From Halosimplex pelagicum (GTDB taxonomy: Archaea > Halobacteriota > Halobacteria > Halobacteriales > Haloarculaceae): DNA of 64,000 nucleotides. Positions 18,948 to 26,923 of the stretch are shown here, piece after piece. The notes under the pieces were generated by a model, which worked only from the letters and a program-made list of their open reading frames with translations, ran no database searches and was not told the DNA's origin. The position numbers and the translations under genes were made by a program. Every line of letters begins with the position of its first letter. Within the stretch, counting starts at the first letter, position 1. The DNA lies in contig NZ_CP058909.1 of the NCBI RefSeq assembly GCF_013415905.1, positions 1,984,001 to 2,048,000 of the forward strand. The letters run 5' to 3'.

Positions 18948-19214
18948 TCACCTCGCATACTGGTTCGAACCCTCGGCGTCCGGCCGAGGGCGCTCCGTGT
19001 CGTCCGTCGCCGACGCGGCCGTCGCGCTCAGCTCCGTCGAGAGCGCGAACAGCGCCCGCTCGTGTGCGGCCTTCGGGCGGTGGACCGCCGTCGGACCGAC
19101 CGCCGTGCCGTCGTACTCGTCGAACGGGCCGGCCGCCAGGTCGCGCTCGTCCTCGAACTCCCGACGGACCAGGACGAACAGCGCGTGCAGGTAGAGTGAT
19201 TCGCGTTTTCGCAT
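18948..19214 (-). CDS. UPF0058 family protein
   Basis: An 88-aa protein beginning MRKRESLYLHALFVLVR, matching the N-terminal pattern of the haloarchaeal/methanogen UPF0058 family, with HERALFALSTEL in the middle of the helical domain. The function of the family is unknown; a small all-helical fold is expected. It is separated by about 90 bp from the downstream HTH regulator gene, so they could be cotranscribed. No clear TATA box is visible in the GC-rich sequence upstream. Confidence 0.75.
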   Translation of the reverse strand: MRKRESLYLHALFVLVRREFEDERDLAAGPFDEYDGTAVGPTAVHRPKAAHERALFALSTELSATAASATDDTERPRPDAEGSNQYAR

Positions 19215-19399
19215 GGGTGAAGTGGTCGGTGGCCCGCGCCGCGGGGCCGGTGGGTGGAAAGGCGAAGCCGGGGTGGGGTGGTGGGAGAGGTGGGACCGAA
19301 GCCGTGCGCGTCGTCGGTCCGTCAGGACCGATGGCTGCCAGGGATGAAAAACGAATACCTGAATAGTACGGTCCGCCGCTGACGGCCGGTAGGCGGCGC

Positions 19400-20257
19400 C
19401 TACTCCGGAAGCGTCCGGTCGCTCGGCGGGGCGAGCAGGGTCGCCCCGGTCGGGTCGATCTGACAGACCGTCGGGTCGTAGCCGGCGTCGCTGAGCCCGG
19501 TGTCGAGCGCGAGGACCGTCTGGCCGAGCATCCCCATCGTCGCCTCGCCGCCGGCCTCGGCCACGTCGGTCACCACCTCGTACACCCGTTCGGTGACCAG
19601 GTCCGCCTCCCGGGAGAACTGCCGGGACGACGCCACGAGGCGCTCCAGCGTCGGCTCCTGGACGAGCCGCGAGAGCGCCCGCTCGCCGGCCGCCGAGATG
19701 GCCTCCGTCTCGCCGCCGATCACCTCGCTCGTCGACAGCTCCCCGAACGTCTGGAACTCGACGCGCGAGCGCGTCGGCACCGCGTCCATCTTGTTGTGCT
19801 GGGGGCTCCCGGGTTCGAGCCGGATCGGGACGCCACCGTGGAGCTGGCCGACCACGTCGCCCAGCCCGGTGCCGGCCTGGACCTCCGCGCCGTGGGCGAT
19901 CGTCGCGAGTTCGTACGTCGAGAGCCGCCGGTCGAGCAGTTCGTTCGTCGCCAGCGCCGCCCCAAGCGCCATCGCGCCGGAGACGCCGAACCCCGAGCCG
20001 ACGGGCAGGTCCGTCACGCCGCGGACCGCGACCGTCGCCTCCAGCGCGTCGAGCACCCGCTCGACGGCCTCGATGTCGACCGACTCGCCGTTCAGCGTCA
20101 CCGCGACCGCGTCGGCGGGCCGGACGGTGACGGTCACGCCCTCCGAGAGCGCCAGTCCCGCGCCGCGCGACCCCGCCTTCGTCGGGTCGTCGGCCCGGTC
20201 GACGGTGAAAAAGCCCGTCGCGTGCCCGGGGACGAACGCCCGTGCCACCGCTGTCAT
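19400..20257 (-). CDS. Pantoate kinase
   Basis: This 285-aa GHMP-superfamily kinase phosphorylates pantoate to 4-phosphopantoate in the archaeal CoA pathway. It shows the family order: N-terminal AFVPGHATGFFTV, the glycine-rich GHMP loop LPVGSGFGVSGAMALG (about residues 102-118), and GLGDVVGQLHGG. Length fits the family. Phosphopantothenate synthetase, the next enzyme, is at 17313-18077 on the same strand; two small regulatory-type genes separate them, so the old operon may have been interrupted. The start is the ATG at 20257. Confidence 0.92.
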   Translation of the reverse strand: MTAVARAFVPGHATGFFTVDRADDPTKAGSRGAGLALSEGVTVTVRPADAVAVTLNGESVDIEAVERVLDALEATVAVRGVTDLPVGSGFGVSGAMALGAALATNELLDRRLSTYELATIAHGAEVQAGTGLGDVVGQLHGGVPIRLEPGSPQHNKMDAVPTRSRVEFQTFGELSTSEVIGGETEAISAAGERALSRLVQEPTLERLVASSRQFSREADLVTERVYEVVTDVAEAGGEATMGMLGQTVLALDTGLSDAGYDPTVCQIDPTGATLLAPPSDRTLPE

Positions 20258-20323
20258 ACTCCCCCGTCGGCGCGGCGCCTGTAATCAGTTTCGTCCTCGG
20301 GGCGTCGGGGCGAACGGGGCGGA

Positions 20324-20755
20324 TCAGGCCGCGTCGCGCTCCGTCGAGCGGTCGTCCTCGCCGTCCGACTCCGCGAGGAACGTCTCCGCGTCGTCGACGG
20401 ATTCGGTCTCGAGCAGGCGTTCGACGCGGGTCTCGAACTCCGCGTCGTCGATCTCGCCGCGCGCGTAGCGGTCACGGAGCTCCGCCAGCGCGTCGTCGGT
20501 CCCGTCGGACCGGTCGCGTCGTCCGCGCCCGCGCTCGCGGTCGTCCGCCCGCTCGGACCCGTAGTACTTCGCCAGCGCCGCGGCCAGCGGCATCCCGCCG
20601 CCGAACCCCACCGGGAAGGCCACCCAGAAGTAGTCGACCCCGAGAAACATGAGCGCGAACGCGACGCCGAGCGTCAGGAACGTGACGGCGCCAGTCAGGA
20701 CGCCGACGAGCGGGTTCTCCTCGTCGGCCGCGTCCGCCCCTCCGTCTGTCGCCAT
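20324..20755 (-). CDS. Small membrane protein with SHOCT domain
   Basis: A 143-aa protein: an acidic N-terminus, two adjacent transmembrane segments at about 17-60 (LTGAVTFLTLGVAFALMFLG and FWVAFPVGFGGGMPLAAAL), a charged linker, and a C-terminal SHOCT motif (ALAELRDRYARGEIDDAEFE). SHOCT modules are thought to mediate oligomerisation. The start is the ATG at 20755 (MATDGG); upstream in-frame sequence is Arg-rich and unlike protein. The function is unknown. Confidence 0.75.
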   Translation of the reverse strand: MATDGGADAADEENPLVGVLTGAVTFLTLGVAFALMFLGVDYFWVAFPVGFGGGMPLAAALAKYYGSERADDRERGRGRRDRSDGTDDALAELRDRYARGEIDDAEFETRVERLLETESVDDAETFLAESDGEDDRSTERDAA

Positions 20756-20885
20756 GGTCGGACTGTCGGCGGCCCCACATTTGTATCTATCTCGCCGGGC
20801 CGGACGGCGACACCGGGGAGGGCACCGCGAACGGCGGCGGCGACCCACAGAATTATTGTATCCGCTGTCAGACACCGTATCGAGT

Positions 20886-21188
20886 ATGCCGTCAGTCAGC
20901 GCGCGCCTCCCCGAGGAAGAGAAGGAGGAACTGGACGCGGTCGCCGAACTGCTCGACGAGGACCGCTCGACGACGATCCGGAAGGCCCTGCGGGAGGGAC
21001 TGGCCGAACTGCGCGTCCGCCGCGCGGTCGAGCGCTACCAGTCGGGGGACGCCTCCGTCGCCGAGGCGGCCCGCATCGCCGGCGTCTCCCTGGGCGAGTG
21101 GCTGGAGATCGCCCACGAGCGCAACCTCACCACCCAGCTGGCCGCCGAGGACCTGGGCGACGACGCCTACACCGCTCAGGAGCTATGA
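20886..21188 (+). CDS. UPF0175-type ribbon-helix-helix antitoxin
   Basis: A 100-aa protein. The N-terminal half resembles a ribbon-helix-helix DNA-binding module (PSVSARLPEEEKEELDAVAE then STTIRKALREGLAEL). The second half has the UPF0175 helix pattern (GDASVAEAARIAGVSLGEWLE). UPF0175 proteins are commonly found beside DUF3368 PIN-like toxins, and exactly such a gene follows 49 bp downstream on the same strand. The likely role is to bind and neutralise the partner and to repress the pair. The start is the ATG at 20886; an A/T-rich stretch (AATTATTGTA) lies about 28-35 nt upstream. Confidence 0.75.
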   Translation: MPSVSARLPEEEKEELDAVAELLDEDRSTTIRKALREGLAELRVRRAVERYQSGDASVAEAARIAGVSLGEWLEIAHERNLTTQLAAEDLGDDAYTAQEL

Positions 21189-21237
21189 CCGGCGGGAACC
21201 CCACCCGGTCGTCGGACTCGGCTCGGGAGGCCCGCGG

Positions 21238-21753
21238 ATGAGCCGCATCTACGTCGGCCCGACGAGCCTCTACGCGCTCGGGCAGGTCGGCGAACTCGAC
21301 CTGCTGAAGAGCTTCGACGGCCGGCTCGTCGTCCCCGAGATCGTCGAGGAACAGGTGACGACCGAGCCCGCACGGAGCGCGCTGGCGTCCTTTCTCGACG
21401 AGACCGAGGTGTCGACGGCGGTGCCCGACACCGCCCACGAGCGGGCCGTCGAGGTCGTCGGGATCGACGAGAGCACCCACGAGGCGGCGATGCTCGCGGG
21501 CGTGATCGCCCACGCGGACCCGAACGACCGCCACGCCGTCGCCGTCGTCTCCGAGGACCGCCGCGTCCGTCGCGTGGCCGAGGGGCTCGGCGGCGCGGTC
21601 ACCAGTTGTTTCGGCGTCGTCGCCCGGGCCGCCGCCGAGGACAAGTACCTCTCGCGGTCCCAAGCCCGGCGGATCGTCCGCCGCATCGACGCCAACGGCA
21701 TCCAGATGACCGGCGAGATGCGGTCGCAGGCGGTCGGTGCGGTCGGGGAGTAA
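21238..21753 (+). CDS. DUF3368-type PIN-like protein (toxin partner, degenerate active site)
   Basis: A 171-aa protein with the DUF3368 layout: N-terminal 'TSLYALGQVGELDLLKSF', then 'RLVVPEIVEEQV', a central helical part and the 'AVVSEDRRVRRVAEGLG' block that corresponds to the second half of a PIN fold. Typical members begin with an Asp before the TS(P) motif; here the sequence is IYVGPTSLY, so that first catalytic acid is Gly. The protein may therefore be an inactive nuclease, or the family member may use other residues. It follows the UPF0175 gene and looks like a toxin-antitoxin module. Confidence 0.7.
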   Translation: MSRIYVGPTSLYALGQVGELDLLKSFDGRLVVPEIVEEQVTTEPARSALASFLDETEVSTAVPDTAHERAVEVVGIDESTHEAAMLAGVIAHADPNDRHAVAVVSEDRRVRRVAEGLGGAVTSCFGVVARAAAEDKYLSRSQARRIVRRIDANGIQMTGEMRSQAVGAVGE

Positions 21754-21763
21754 CCGAGGAGAG

Positions 21764-21799
21764 GGCATCCGCGAGCGGAGCGAGCGGTTCACGGGTGCC
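21764..21799. repeat. Inverted repeat between the PIN-like gene and hop
   Basis: Arms GGCATCCGCGA (21764-21774) and TCACGGGTGCC (21789-21799) pair over 11 positions with one mismatch and one G-T, around a GC-rich loop. It lies just after the stop of the PIN-like gene and before the halorhodopsin promoter. It may act in transcription termination or be a remnant of a dispersed repeat. Confidence 0.45.
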
Positions 21800-21905
21800 G
21801 TCGCGGCCGAAGCGGATCGGCGGGATGGGTTCGGCGTGTCAGCGGGGCGATCCCTGCATAGTTTGGCACGAGGTACAATACCACAGGGCCCGAATTTCCG
21901 GTCGT

Positions 21906-22733
21906 ATGTCACCAGTTACACCGGGTGGGGTCCTGTTGCAGGCCACACAGTCCGAGGTGTTCAGCGAGATCAACAACGACGTGTTGCTGTCGTCGTCGCT
22001 GTGGGCGAACATCGCGCTCGCGGGGCTGTCGATACTGCTGTTCGTGTACATGGGCAGGAACGTCGAGGGGTCGCGGGCGCGGCTCATCTGGGGTGCAACG
22101 CTGATGATCCCCCTGGTGTCGATATCGAGCTACACGGCGCTGGTCTCGGGGCTGACGGTCGGGTTCATCGAGATGCCGGCGGGCCACGCCCTGGCCGGCG
22201 AGGAGGTGTTGAGCCAGTGGGGCCGGTATCTGACGTGGGCGCTCTCGACGCCGATGATCCTGCTCGCGCTCGGGCTCCTCGCCGATGCCGATCTCGGGAG
22301 CCTGTTCACCGTCATCGCGGCCGACATCGGGATGTGTATCACCGGGCTCGCCGCCGCGCTGGTCACCTCGTCGTACGCGCTCCGCTGGGTGTTCTATGGC
22401 ATCAGCTGCGCGTTCTTCGTCGCCGTCCTCTACGGGGTGCTCGTCGAGTGGCCCCGTTCGGCGGCGAACGCGGGCACCGGCGAGATATTCGGGACGCTGC
22501 GGGCGCTGACGGTCGTGCTGTGGCTGGGCTATCCGGTCGTCTGGGCCGTCGGCGTCGAGGGGCTGGCGCTGGTCCAGTCGGTCGGGCTCACCTCGTGGGC
22601 CTACTCGGTGCTGGACATCGGCGCGAAGTATCTCTTCGCGTTCCTGCTGCTCCGGTGGGTCGCCGCGAACGAGCGGACCGTATCCCGGTCGGGCGTCGCC
22701 GGCGGCGACCGTGCCGCGCCGGCCGACGACTGA
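21906..22733 (+). CDS. hop: Halorhodopsin (light-driven inward chloride pump)
   Basis: A 275-aa seven-helix retinal protein. The retinal Lys is K241 in DIGAK with the counter-ion Asp D237. Helix C reads RYLTWALSTP: R107, then T110 at the proton-acceptor position (Asp85 of bacteriorhodopsin), S114, and A121 at the Asp96 position, i.e. the Thr-Ser-Ala motif of chloride pumps. The B-C loop after IEMPAGH is about ten residues shorter than I recall for the Natronomonas protein. The start is the ATG at 21906 with a TACAATACC box about 28 nt upstream, implying a leaderless mRNA. A Bat-type regulator is encoded at 18.1 kb. Confidence 0.95.
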   Translation: MSPVTPGGVLLQATQSEVFSEINNDVLLSSSLWANIALAGLSILLFVYMGRNVEGSRARLIWGATLMIPLVSISSYTALVSGLTVGFIEMPAGHALAGEEVLSQWGRYLTWALSTPMILLALGLLADADLGSLFTVIAADIGMCITGLAAALVTSSYALRWVFYGISCAFFVAVLYGVLVEWPRSAANAGTGEIFGTLRALTVVLWLGYPVVWAVGVEGLALVQSVGLTSWAYSVLDIGAKYLFAFLLLRWVAANERTVSRSGVAGGDRAAPADD

Positions 22734-22769
22734 ACCGCGGGACCACCCGCTCGTCTGCGAGGGGCGCTG

Positions 22770-23393
22770 TCACCCCTCTTCGGCCGCCTCGTAGAACTCG
22801 CCCTCGTCGAGAACGGGGTCGTCCTCCAGGAACTCGACGCCGCGAGCGGTGGGTTCGACGCCGGTCTCGGCCTCGAACTCCGCCAGCAGGTCGCTCCCCC
22901 AGCCCATCCCGGCGACGGCGTCGAACGCCCCGAATAGCTCGGTGAGCATCGGCGCCGGGGGCGCGTGGGCGAACGCGCGGAATCGGAACTGGTGGTCCAT
23001 CGCGAACCGGTAGAGCACGTCCTGGCCTGCGAGACCGTCCGCGCCCTCGTAGCGCGCGAGTTCGGCCGGGCGGTCGTCGCCGTCCGACCGGTAGAGCACC
23101 GCCTCCGTGCAGGTCTCCGTCTCCGAGTCGAACGTCCCGACCGCCGCCCGCTCCCAGCGGTCCGCGCTCTCGACCAGCAGGCCGGGAACGGGGTCGTTCA
23201 CGAGGACGTAGCAGTACTCGGCGACCCACGCCAGGTCGGCCGCTCGCTCGGTCCCGTCGCCGTCGACGAGGTCGCCGTGGACGCAGTCCTCGCCGTCGTG
23301 TACGCCGACCGGGTGGTGGTCGTCGAACCACGCCACCAGCGACTCGCGGGCCGCCTCGTCCGCGCACTCGAACGTGTACGCCGTCCACTCCAC
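22770..23393 (-). CDS. Haloarchaeal protein of unknown function
   Basis: A 207-aa acidic protein starting at GTG (VEWTAYTFEC). It contains several Cys, His and aromatic residues in the first half (HHPVGVHDGEDCVHGDL) and a predicted alpha/beta composition without a signal or membrane segment. I recognise no family motif. It is convergent with hop (36 bp between stops). A T-rich box lies near 23424 about 31 nt before the start, so it appears to be transcribed alone. Codon use is the same as the neighbours, so it is a genuine gene. Confidence 0.65.
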   Translation of the reverse strand: MEWTAYTFECADEAARESLVAWFDDHHPVGVHDGEDCVHGDLVDGDGTERAADLAWVAEYCYVLVNDPVPGLLVESADRWERAAVGTFDSETETCTEAVLYRSDGDDRPAELARYEGADGLAGQDVLYRFAMDHQFRFRAFAHAPPAPMLTELFGAFDAVAGMGWGSDLLAEFEAETGVEPTARGVEFLEDDPVLDEGEFYEAAEEG

Positions 23394-23466
23394 GGACTGC
23401 CTTCGGGAGTGGCGCGGAAAAACGTTGGCGGCTACGCGCTACGGCGACAGACGCCGCCTGTCGCGA

Positions 23467-23558
23467 ACCGCGGCGAGATCGAGCGGCGCTACGGAGAGAG
23501 CCGCTGGCGGTTCGGACCGCGGCGAGATCGAGCGACTCTACGGAGAGAGCCGCTGGCG
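23467..23558. repeat. Tandem direct duplication across the aspS 3' end
   Basis: Two 43-bp copies (23467-23509 and 23516-23558) differ at only three adjacent positions and are set 49 bp apart. The second copy contains the last codons and stop of aspS; the first lies just downstream of the gene. Confidence 0.8.
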
Positions 23559-24842
23559 ATCTCGCGGGAAGAGAACGGCCTCGCGGATGTTACCCAGCCC
23601 GAGCATCGTCATGACGAGTCGCTCGCCACCGAGGCCCCAGCCGGCGTGAGGCGGCATGCCGTACTTGAACATCTTGGTGTAGTAGTCGAACTGCTCGGGG
23701 TCGAGCCCCTGCTGTTCGAACCCCTCGACGAGGTGGTCGTAGCGGTGCTCGCGCTGCCCACCGGAGACCAGTTCCATCGTCGGGTGCATCATGTCGAAGC
23801 CCGTCGAGAGCTGCTCGTCGTCGTCGTGGTCCTTGATGTAGAACGGCTTGATCTCGCTGGGCCAGTCGGTGATGAAGTAGTGCTCGCCCACGTCCTGGCC
23901 GAGCGCGTGCTCGCCCTCGGTGGGGAGGTCGTCGCCCCAGACGAGCTGTTCGTCGAGCTCGCCCGTCGCGTTGATCCGCTCGATGGCCTCCTCGTAGGTC
24001 AGCCGCGGGAAGTCGCCCTCCGGCGCCTCGAACTCGTCCTGGAGGTCGAGCGCTTCGAGCGCGTCCTGACAGTTCTCGGCGACGCCCTCGTAGGCGGCCT
24101 TCACGATGGTCTCGCAGGCATCCATCGCTTCGGTGTGGTCGTAGAACGCCGACTCGAAGTCGATGGAGGTGGCCTCGTTGAGGTGGCGGGGCGTGTTGTG
24201 CTCCTCGGCGCGGAAGATCGGGCCGATCTCGAAGACGCGTTCGAGGCCGGAGCCGACCATCAGCTGCTTGAACAGCTGCGGGCTCTGGTTCATGAACGCC
24301 TCCTGGCCGAAGTAGGTGATCGGGAACAGCTCCGTCCCGCCCTCGGTGCCGGTGGCGACGATCTTCGGCGTGTTGATCTCCGTGGCGTCGAGGTTCCGGA
24401 ACGCCTCGCGGACCGAGCGGAGGACCTCCGCGCGGATCTCGAAGATGGCCTTGGTCTCGTCCTTGCGGAGGTCCAGCGTCCGGTTGTCTAGCCGCGTCGA
24501 GAGGTCGGCGTCGACCTTGCCGGAGGGGTCGAGCGGGAGTTCGGGGTCGGCCTCGGCGACGACGTCGAGCGAGTCGGGGGTGATCTCGACGCCGGTGGGC
24601 GCGCGGGGCTCTTCCTCGACGTCGCCGGTGACAGCGACGACGGACTCGCGGTGAACCCCGAGCCCGGTCTCGACGAGGTCGTCGTCCATCTCGTCTTTCT
24701 CGAACTTGATCTGGATCTTCCCGGTGCTGTCCCGGAGGATGAGGAAGGCGATGCCACCGAGGTCGCGGATCTCGTGGACCCAGCCGGCGACCGTGACGGT
24801 CTCGCCCGGCTCGGCGTCCGCGGTGTAGGTGCGGTCGTCCAT
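23538..24842 (-). CDS. aspS: Aspartate--tRNA(Asp/Asn) ligase
   Basis: A 434-aa archaeal-type class IIb synthetase: OB-fold anticodon domain at 1 to about 100, then the catalytic core with motif 2 ([18 protein letters not shown]) and motif 3 ([16 protein letters not shown]). Residues His23 ([12 protein letters not shown]) and Pro82 (RAPTGVEI) occupy the positions where discriminating Pyrococcus/Thermococcus AspRS has Trp and Lys. His+Pro is associated with non-discriminating enzymes that also charge tRNA-Asn, which fits the presence of gatB in this window. A CTTAAG TATA box lies 28 nt before the ATG, so the mRNA is probably leaderless. Confidence 0.96.
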   Translation of the reverse strand: MDDRTYTADAEPGETVTVAGWVHEIRDLGGIAFLILRDSTGKIQIKFEKDEMDDDLVETGLGVHRESVVAVTGDVEEEPRAPTGVEITPDSLDVVAEADPELPLDPSGKVDADLSTRLDNRTLDLRKDETKAIFEIRAEVLRSVREAFRNLDATEINTPKIVATGTEGGTELFPITYFGQEAFMNQSPQLFKQLMVGSGLERVFEIGPIFRAEEHNTPRHLNEATSIDFESAFYDHTEAMDACETIVKAAYEGVAENCQDALEALDLQDEFEAPEGDFPRLTYEEAIERINATGELDEQLVWGDDLPTEGEHALGQDVGEHYFITDWPSEIKPFYIKDHDDDEQLSTGFDMMHPTMELVSGGQREHRYDHLVEGFEQQGLDPEQFDYYTKMFKYGMPPHAGWGLGGERLVMTMLGLGNIREAVLFPRDRQRLSP

Positions 24843-24867
24843 GGGAGTGGCTTCTGGGGGGCTCGAC

Positions 24868-24873
24868 TTAAGG
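24868..24873 (-). promoter_or_regulatory. TATA box of aspS
   Basis: CTTAAG on the minus strand is centred 28 nt before the aspS ATG in otherwise GC-rich sequence. Confidence 0.5.
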
Positions 24874-24962
24874 ACAGTCCTTCGCCGTCACCGGTTGCCA
24901 CGCCACCGACGGATATTCCCGTCGGTCGGCGGCGTGCGAGCGGCTCGAAAAATCGCGATGGG

Positions 24963-25112
24963 TTACGACTCGTCGCCGCCGTCGGTGAGGACTTCAACGT
25001 CCTCACTTCCCTCCTCGTTGGCGAAATCCGGCAACTCGTCGGCCGATTCGGAGTCGCGCCTCTCGTCTTCGGGTTCACGGTCCCAGACGCGGGAGGTGTA
25101 TTCGTGGCACAT
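24963..25112 (-). CDS. Small acidic protein (49 aa)
   Basis: This reads from ATG at 25112 to TGA at 24963: MCHEYTSRVWDREPEDER, then an Asp/Glu/Ser-rich tail ending GGDES. The MCHxY...WxRE opening looks like a recurrent small haloarchaeal protein, and the coding bias (acidic, GC-rich third positions) matches real genes. The N-terminal Cys-His could bind metal, but no full site is visible. It lies alone between aspS and GGGP synthase on their strand. Its function is unknown. Confidence 0.6.
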   Translation of the reverse strand: MCHEYTSRVWDREPEDERRDSESADELPDFANEEGSEDVEVLTDGGDES

Positions 25113-25212
25113 GGTATCACACCATCGGGAGTGCGGGACCGGACTCAGTTGAACCTTGTGGCGGCGCTGGCCGGTGTCGACCGTCGGGAAAGAACGAGCG
25201 GTGACCGGAGAG

Positions 25213-25935
25213 CTACTCGGAGATCGTCGCGGCGGTGGCGTCTTTCGCGCCCTCGACGGTCTCGGCGACGGCGTCGACACCTTCGTCGTGGACGAGGTCG
25301 CCGACGACGACGGTGTCGGCGTGGTCGGCCATCGTGTTGGCCGACTCGTAGTCGTGGATGCCGCCGCCGTAGAACAGCGTCGCGTCGGCGAGCGCGTCGG
25401 CCGCGGCGGCGACGGTCTCGGGGTCGCCGAAGGTGCCCGAATACTCGGCGTAGACGATCTCCTGGCCGAGCATCCGTTCGCCCACTTCGGCGTAGGCGGC
25501 CACGTCCGCCGGATCGAGGTCGCAGTCGGACTGGGTGAGTTTCGCCGCGGCGGAGTCGGGGTTGAGCACGATGTAGCCCTCGGTGAACGTGCGCTCCCAG
25601 TCGATGTCGTCGTCGATGCGGACCCACTCCTTCTGGACGCCGGTGAGCCAGGCGATGTCGCCGGCGTTGAGGACCGCGGGCACGAGATAGCCGTCGACGC
25701 CGCCGCGGTAGACGACGTTGGCGGGGTTCGACGGCTCGACGTACAGCGGTACGTCGTACTCGGCGCAGGCCTCGACCACGTCGGCCATCTTCTCCTCGGT
25801 GACGCCCGTCGTGCCGCCCACCTCGATGGCGTCCGTGCCACAGGTGACGACGTCGGCGTACGTCTCCCCGTCGACCAGATCCTTGTCCGGGTCGACCTTC
25901 AGCACGTGATCCCAGTCGTCCCACGGCCTCTGCAT
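25213..25935 (-). CDS. Geranylgeranylglyceryl phosphate synthase
   Basis: A 240-aa TIM-barrel prenyltransferase that joins geranylgeranyl diphosphate to sn-glycerol-1-phosphate, forming the first ether bond of archaeal membrane lipids. Recognisable blocks are [11 protein letters not shown] at the N-terminus, [21 protein letters not shown] and the phosphate-binding [13 protein letters not shown] and [11 protein letters not shown]. Length matches the PcrB/GGGPS family. The ATG at 25935 has GGTTTTACC about 28 nt upstream, consistent with a leaderless mRNA. An in-frame extension upstream lacks protein-like composition and was excluded. Confidence 0.94.
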   Translation of the reverse strand: MQRPWDDWDHVLKVDPDKDLVDGETYADVVTCGTDAIEVGGTTGVTEEKMADVVEACAEYDVPLYVEPSNPANVVYRGGVDGYLVPAVLNAGDIAWLTGVQKEWVRIDDDIDWERTFTEGYIVLNPDSAAAKLTQSDCDLDPADVAAYAEVGERMLGQEIVYAEYSGTFGDPETVAAAADALADATLFYGGGIHDYESANTMADHADTVVVGDLVHDEGVDAVAETVEGAKDATAATISE

Positions 25936-26023
25936 ACTCCCACACTCCCCGCGGGACGGTAAAACCGCTTCGGATGGGAGGAGCTGCGGGTCTCGGTCGG
26001 GGAGTAGGATCTGGCGTGACCGT

Positions 26024-26095
26024 ACTCGACGGTGAGCGTTGAAAATCCGCAACCCGCTCGCTAGCTGGAGACACTACCGCACTCGACGGTGAGCG
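26024..26095. repeat. Partial direct duplication next to the palindromic element
   Basis: ACTCGACGGTGAGCG occurs at 26024-26038 and 26081-26095. After each copy the sequence continues similarly (17 of 23 positions match), so the second copy runs into the left arm of the palindromic element and the first is a decayed duplicate of that edge. Confidence 0.7.
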
Positions 26096-26212
26096 CTGAA
26101 AGCCCTCGGCCCGCTCGCGGTCGCCGAGCGACATATCCGCGCTCTCGACACCGCCCGCGCGGATAGCGGTCGCTCAGACGACTACCAGCGCGAGCGCGCC
26201 TCGCCCTTTCAG
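26096..26212. repeat. Palindromic element A (117 bp)
   Basis: It starts CTGAAAG (26096-26102) and ends with its complement CTTTCAG (26206-26212). Nested arms GAGCGAC (26126-26132)/GTCGCTC (26169-26175) and ATCCGCG (26135-26141)/CGCGGAT (26158-26164) give a long hairpin. It has the same TGAAAG...CTTTCA ends and size as the two elements at 41.56-41.82 kb. Confidence 0.7.
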
Positions 26213-26402
26213 TCCGCCAGGGTCAGCACCGCACCAGCAACCGCAGACGGCCACGAACCTCCCCAGCCGATTCGCTCGCTTCTCTCGCTCATCCCTCGCG
26301 CGGTTTCGTCGCGCCACGGAGGGCGCGACAGCGCGCGCCGGCTTCGACAGGTCGCCGATTTTCGCCGTCAGACCTAACTCGCCGGTGTCCTATCCACGGG
26401 TA

Positions 26403-26858
26403 ATGCCAGCGGGCGCACGATTGACGACGGTCGAGGACGTTCGCGACGACGGATCGTTTCTGTTCACGGCGACGAACTCCTTCGACATGGACGAGGAGAT
26501 CATCGTCGTCCCGTGCGACGAGGAGGTAGCGGCCGACGGCGGCGCGCCGGTGGACGGCGAGGGCGGCGTCGCGGCGTGGATCAACCGCTGCACGCACGAG
26601 GCCCAGCGCTTCGACACCGGCCGCGGCGTCCCCATGCGCGACGGCGAGATCATCTGCCCCAAGCACGGGTCGATGTTCGACGCCTGCTCCGGCGAGTGCA
26701 ACAACGGCGAAGCCGCAGGGACGGCGCTGCCCGACGTGGAGGTGGTCGTCGCGGACGGCGAGGTGTTCCTGGCCGACGACGAGTACACGTTCGAACACGA
26801 GGGCGGCATCGACGACGGTGAGGACGGACCGAGTTCGACCAGTCACGTCGGGTTCTGA
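26403..26858 (+). CDS. Rieske [2Fe-2S] domain protein
   Basis: A 151-aa soluble protein with a Rieske cluster site: NRCTHEAQRFD (Cys-x-His at about 64-66) and CPKHGSMFD about 20 residues later, the two C-x-H boxes that bind [2Fe-2S] through two Cys and two His. There is no transmembrane anchor, so it is of the ferredoxin type associated with oxygenases or nitrite-reductase small subunits rather than the bc1 complex. No oxygenase gene is adjacent. The C-terminus has a short acidic/Ser tail. The start is the ATG at 26403. Confidence 0.87.
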   Translation: MPAGARLTTVEDVRDDGSFLFTATNSFDMDEEIIVVPCDEEVAADGGAPVDGEGGVAAWINRCTHEAQRFDTGRGVPMRDGEIICPKHGSMFDACSGECNNGEAAGTALPDVEVVVADGEVFLADDEYTFEHEGGIDDGEDGPSSTSHVGF

Positions 26859-26923
26859 GGCGCGGTCGACCATCTCCGCAGCCGAACATTTTAACCCAGG
26901 GACAGGTCAACCACTCCCCAGGG

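Larger units (their letters stand above)
25936..26402. other. Gene-free stretch with repeats
   Basis: These 467 bp separate the GGGP synthase promoter (near 25960) from the Rieske gene. They hold a 57-bp-period partial duplication (26024-26095) and a palindromic element (26096-26212). I see no convincing coding frame; the rest (26213-26402) shows no further feature I can name. Confidence 0.6.

Noticed and set aside
18962-18972. GGGTTCGAACC (minus strand), like a tRNA T-arm
   Set aside because: It lies in the coding end of the UPF0058 gene, and no anticodon arm or acceptor stem can be built around it.
23467-23558. CRISPR-like direct repeats
   Set aside because: There are only two copies, with a 6-bp gap, one inside aspS coding sequence, and no cas genes nearby.
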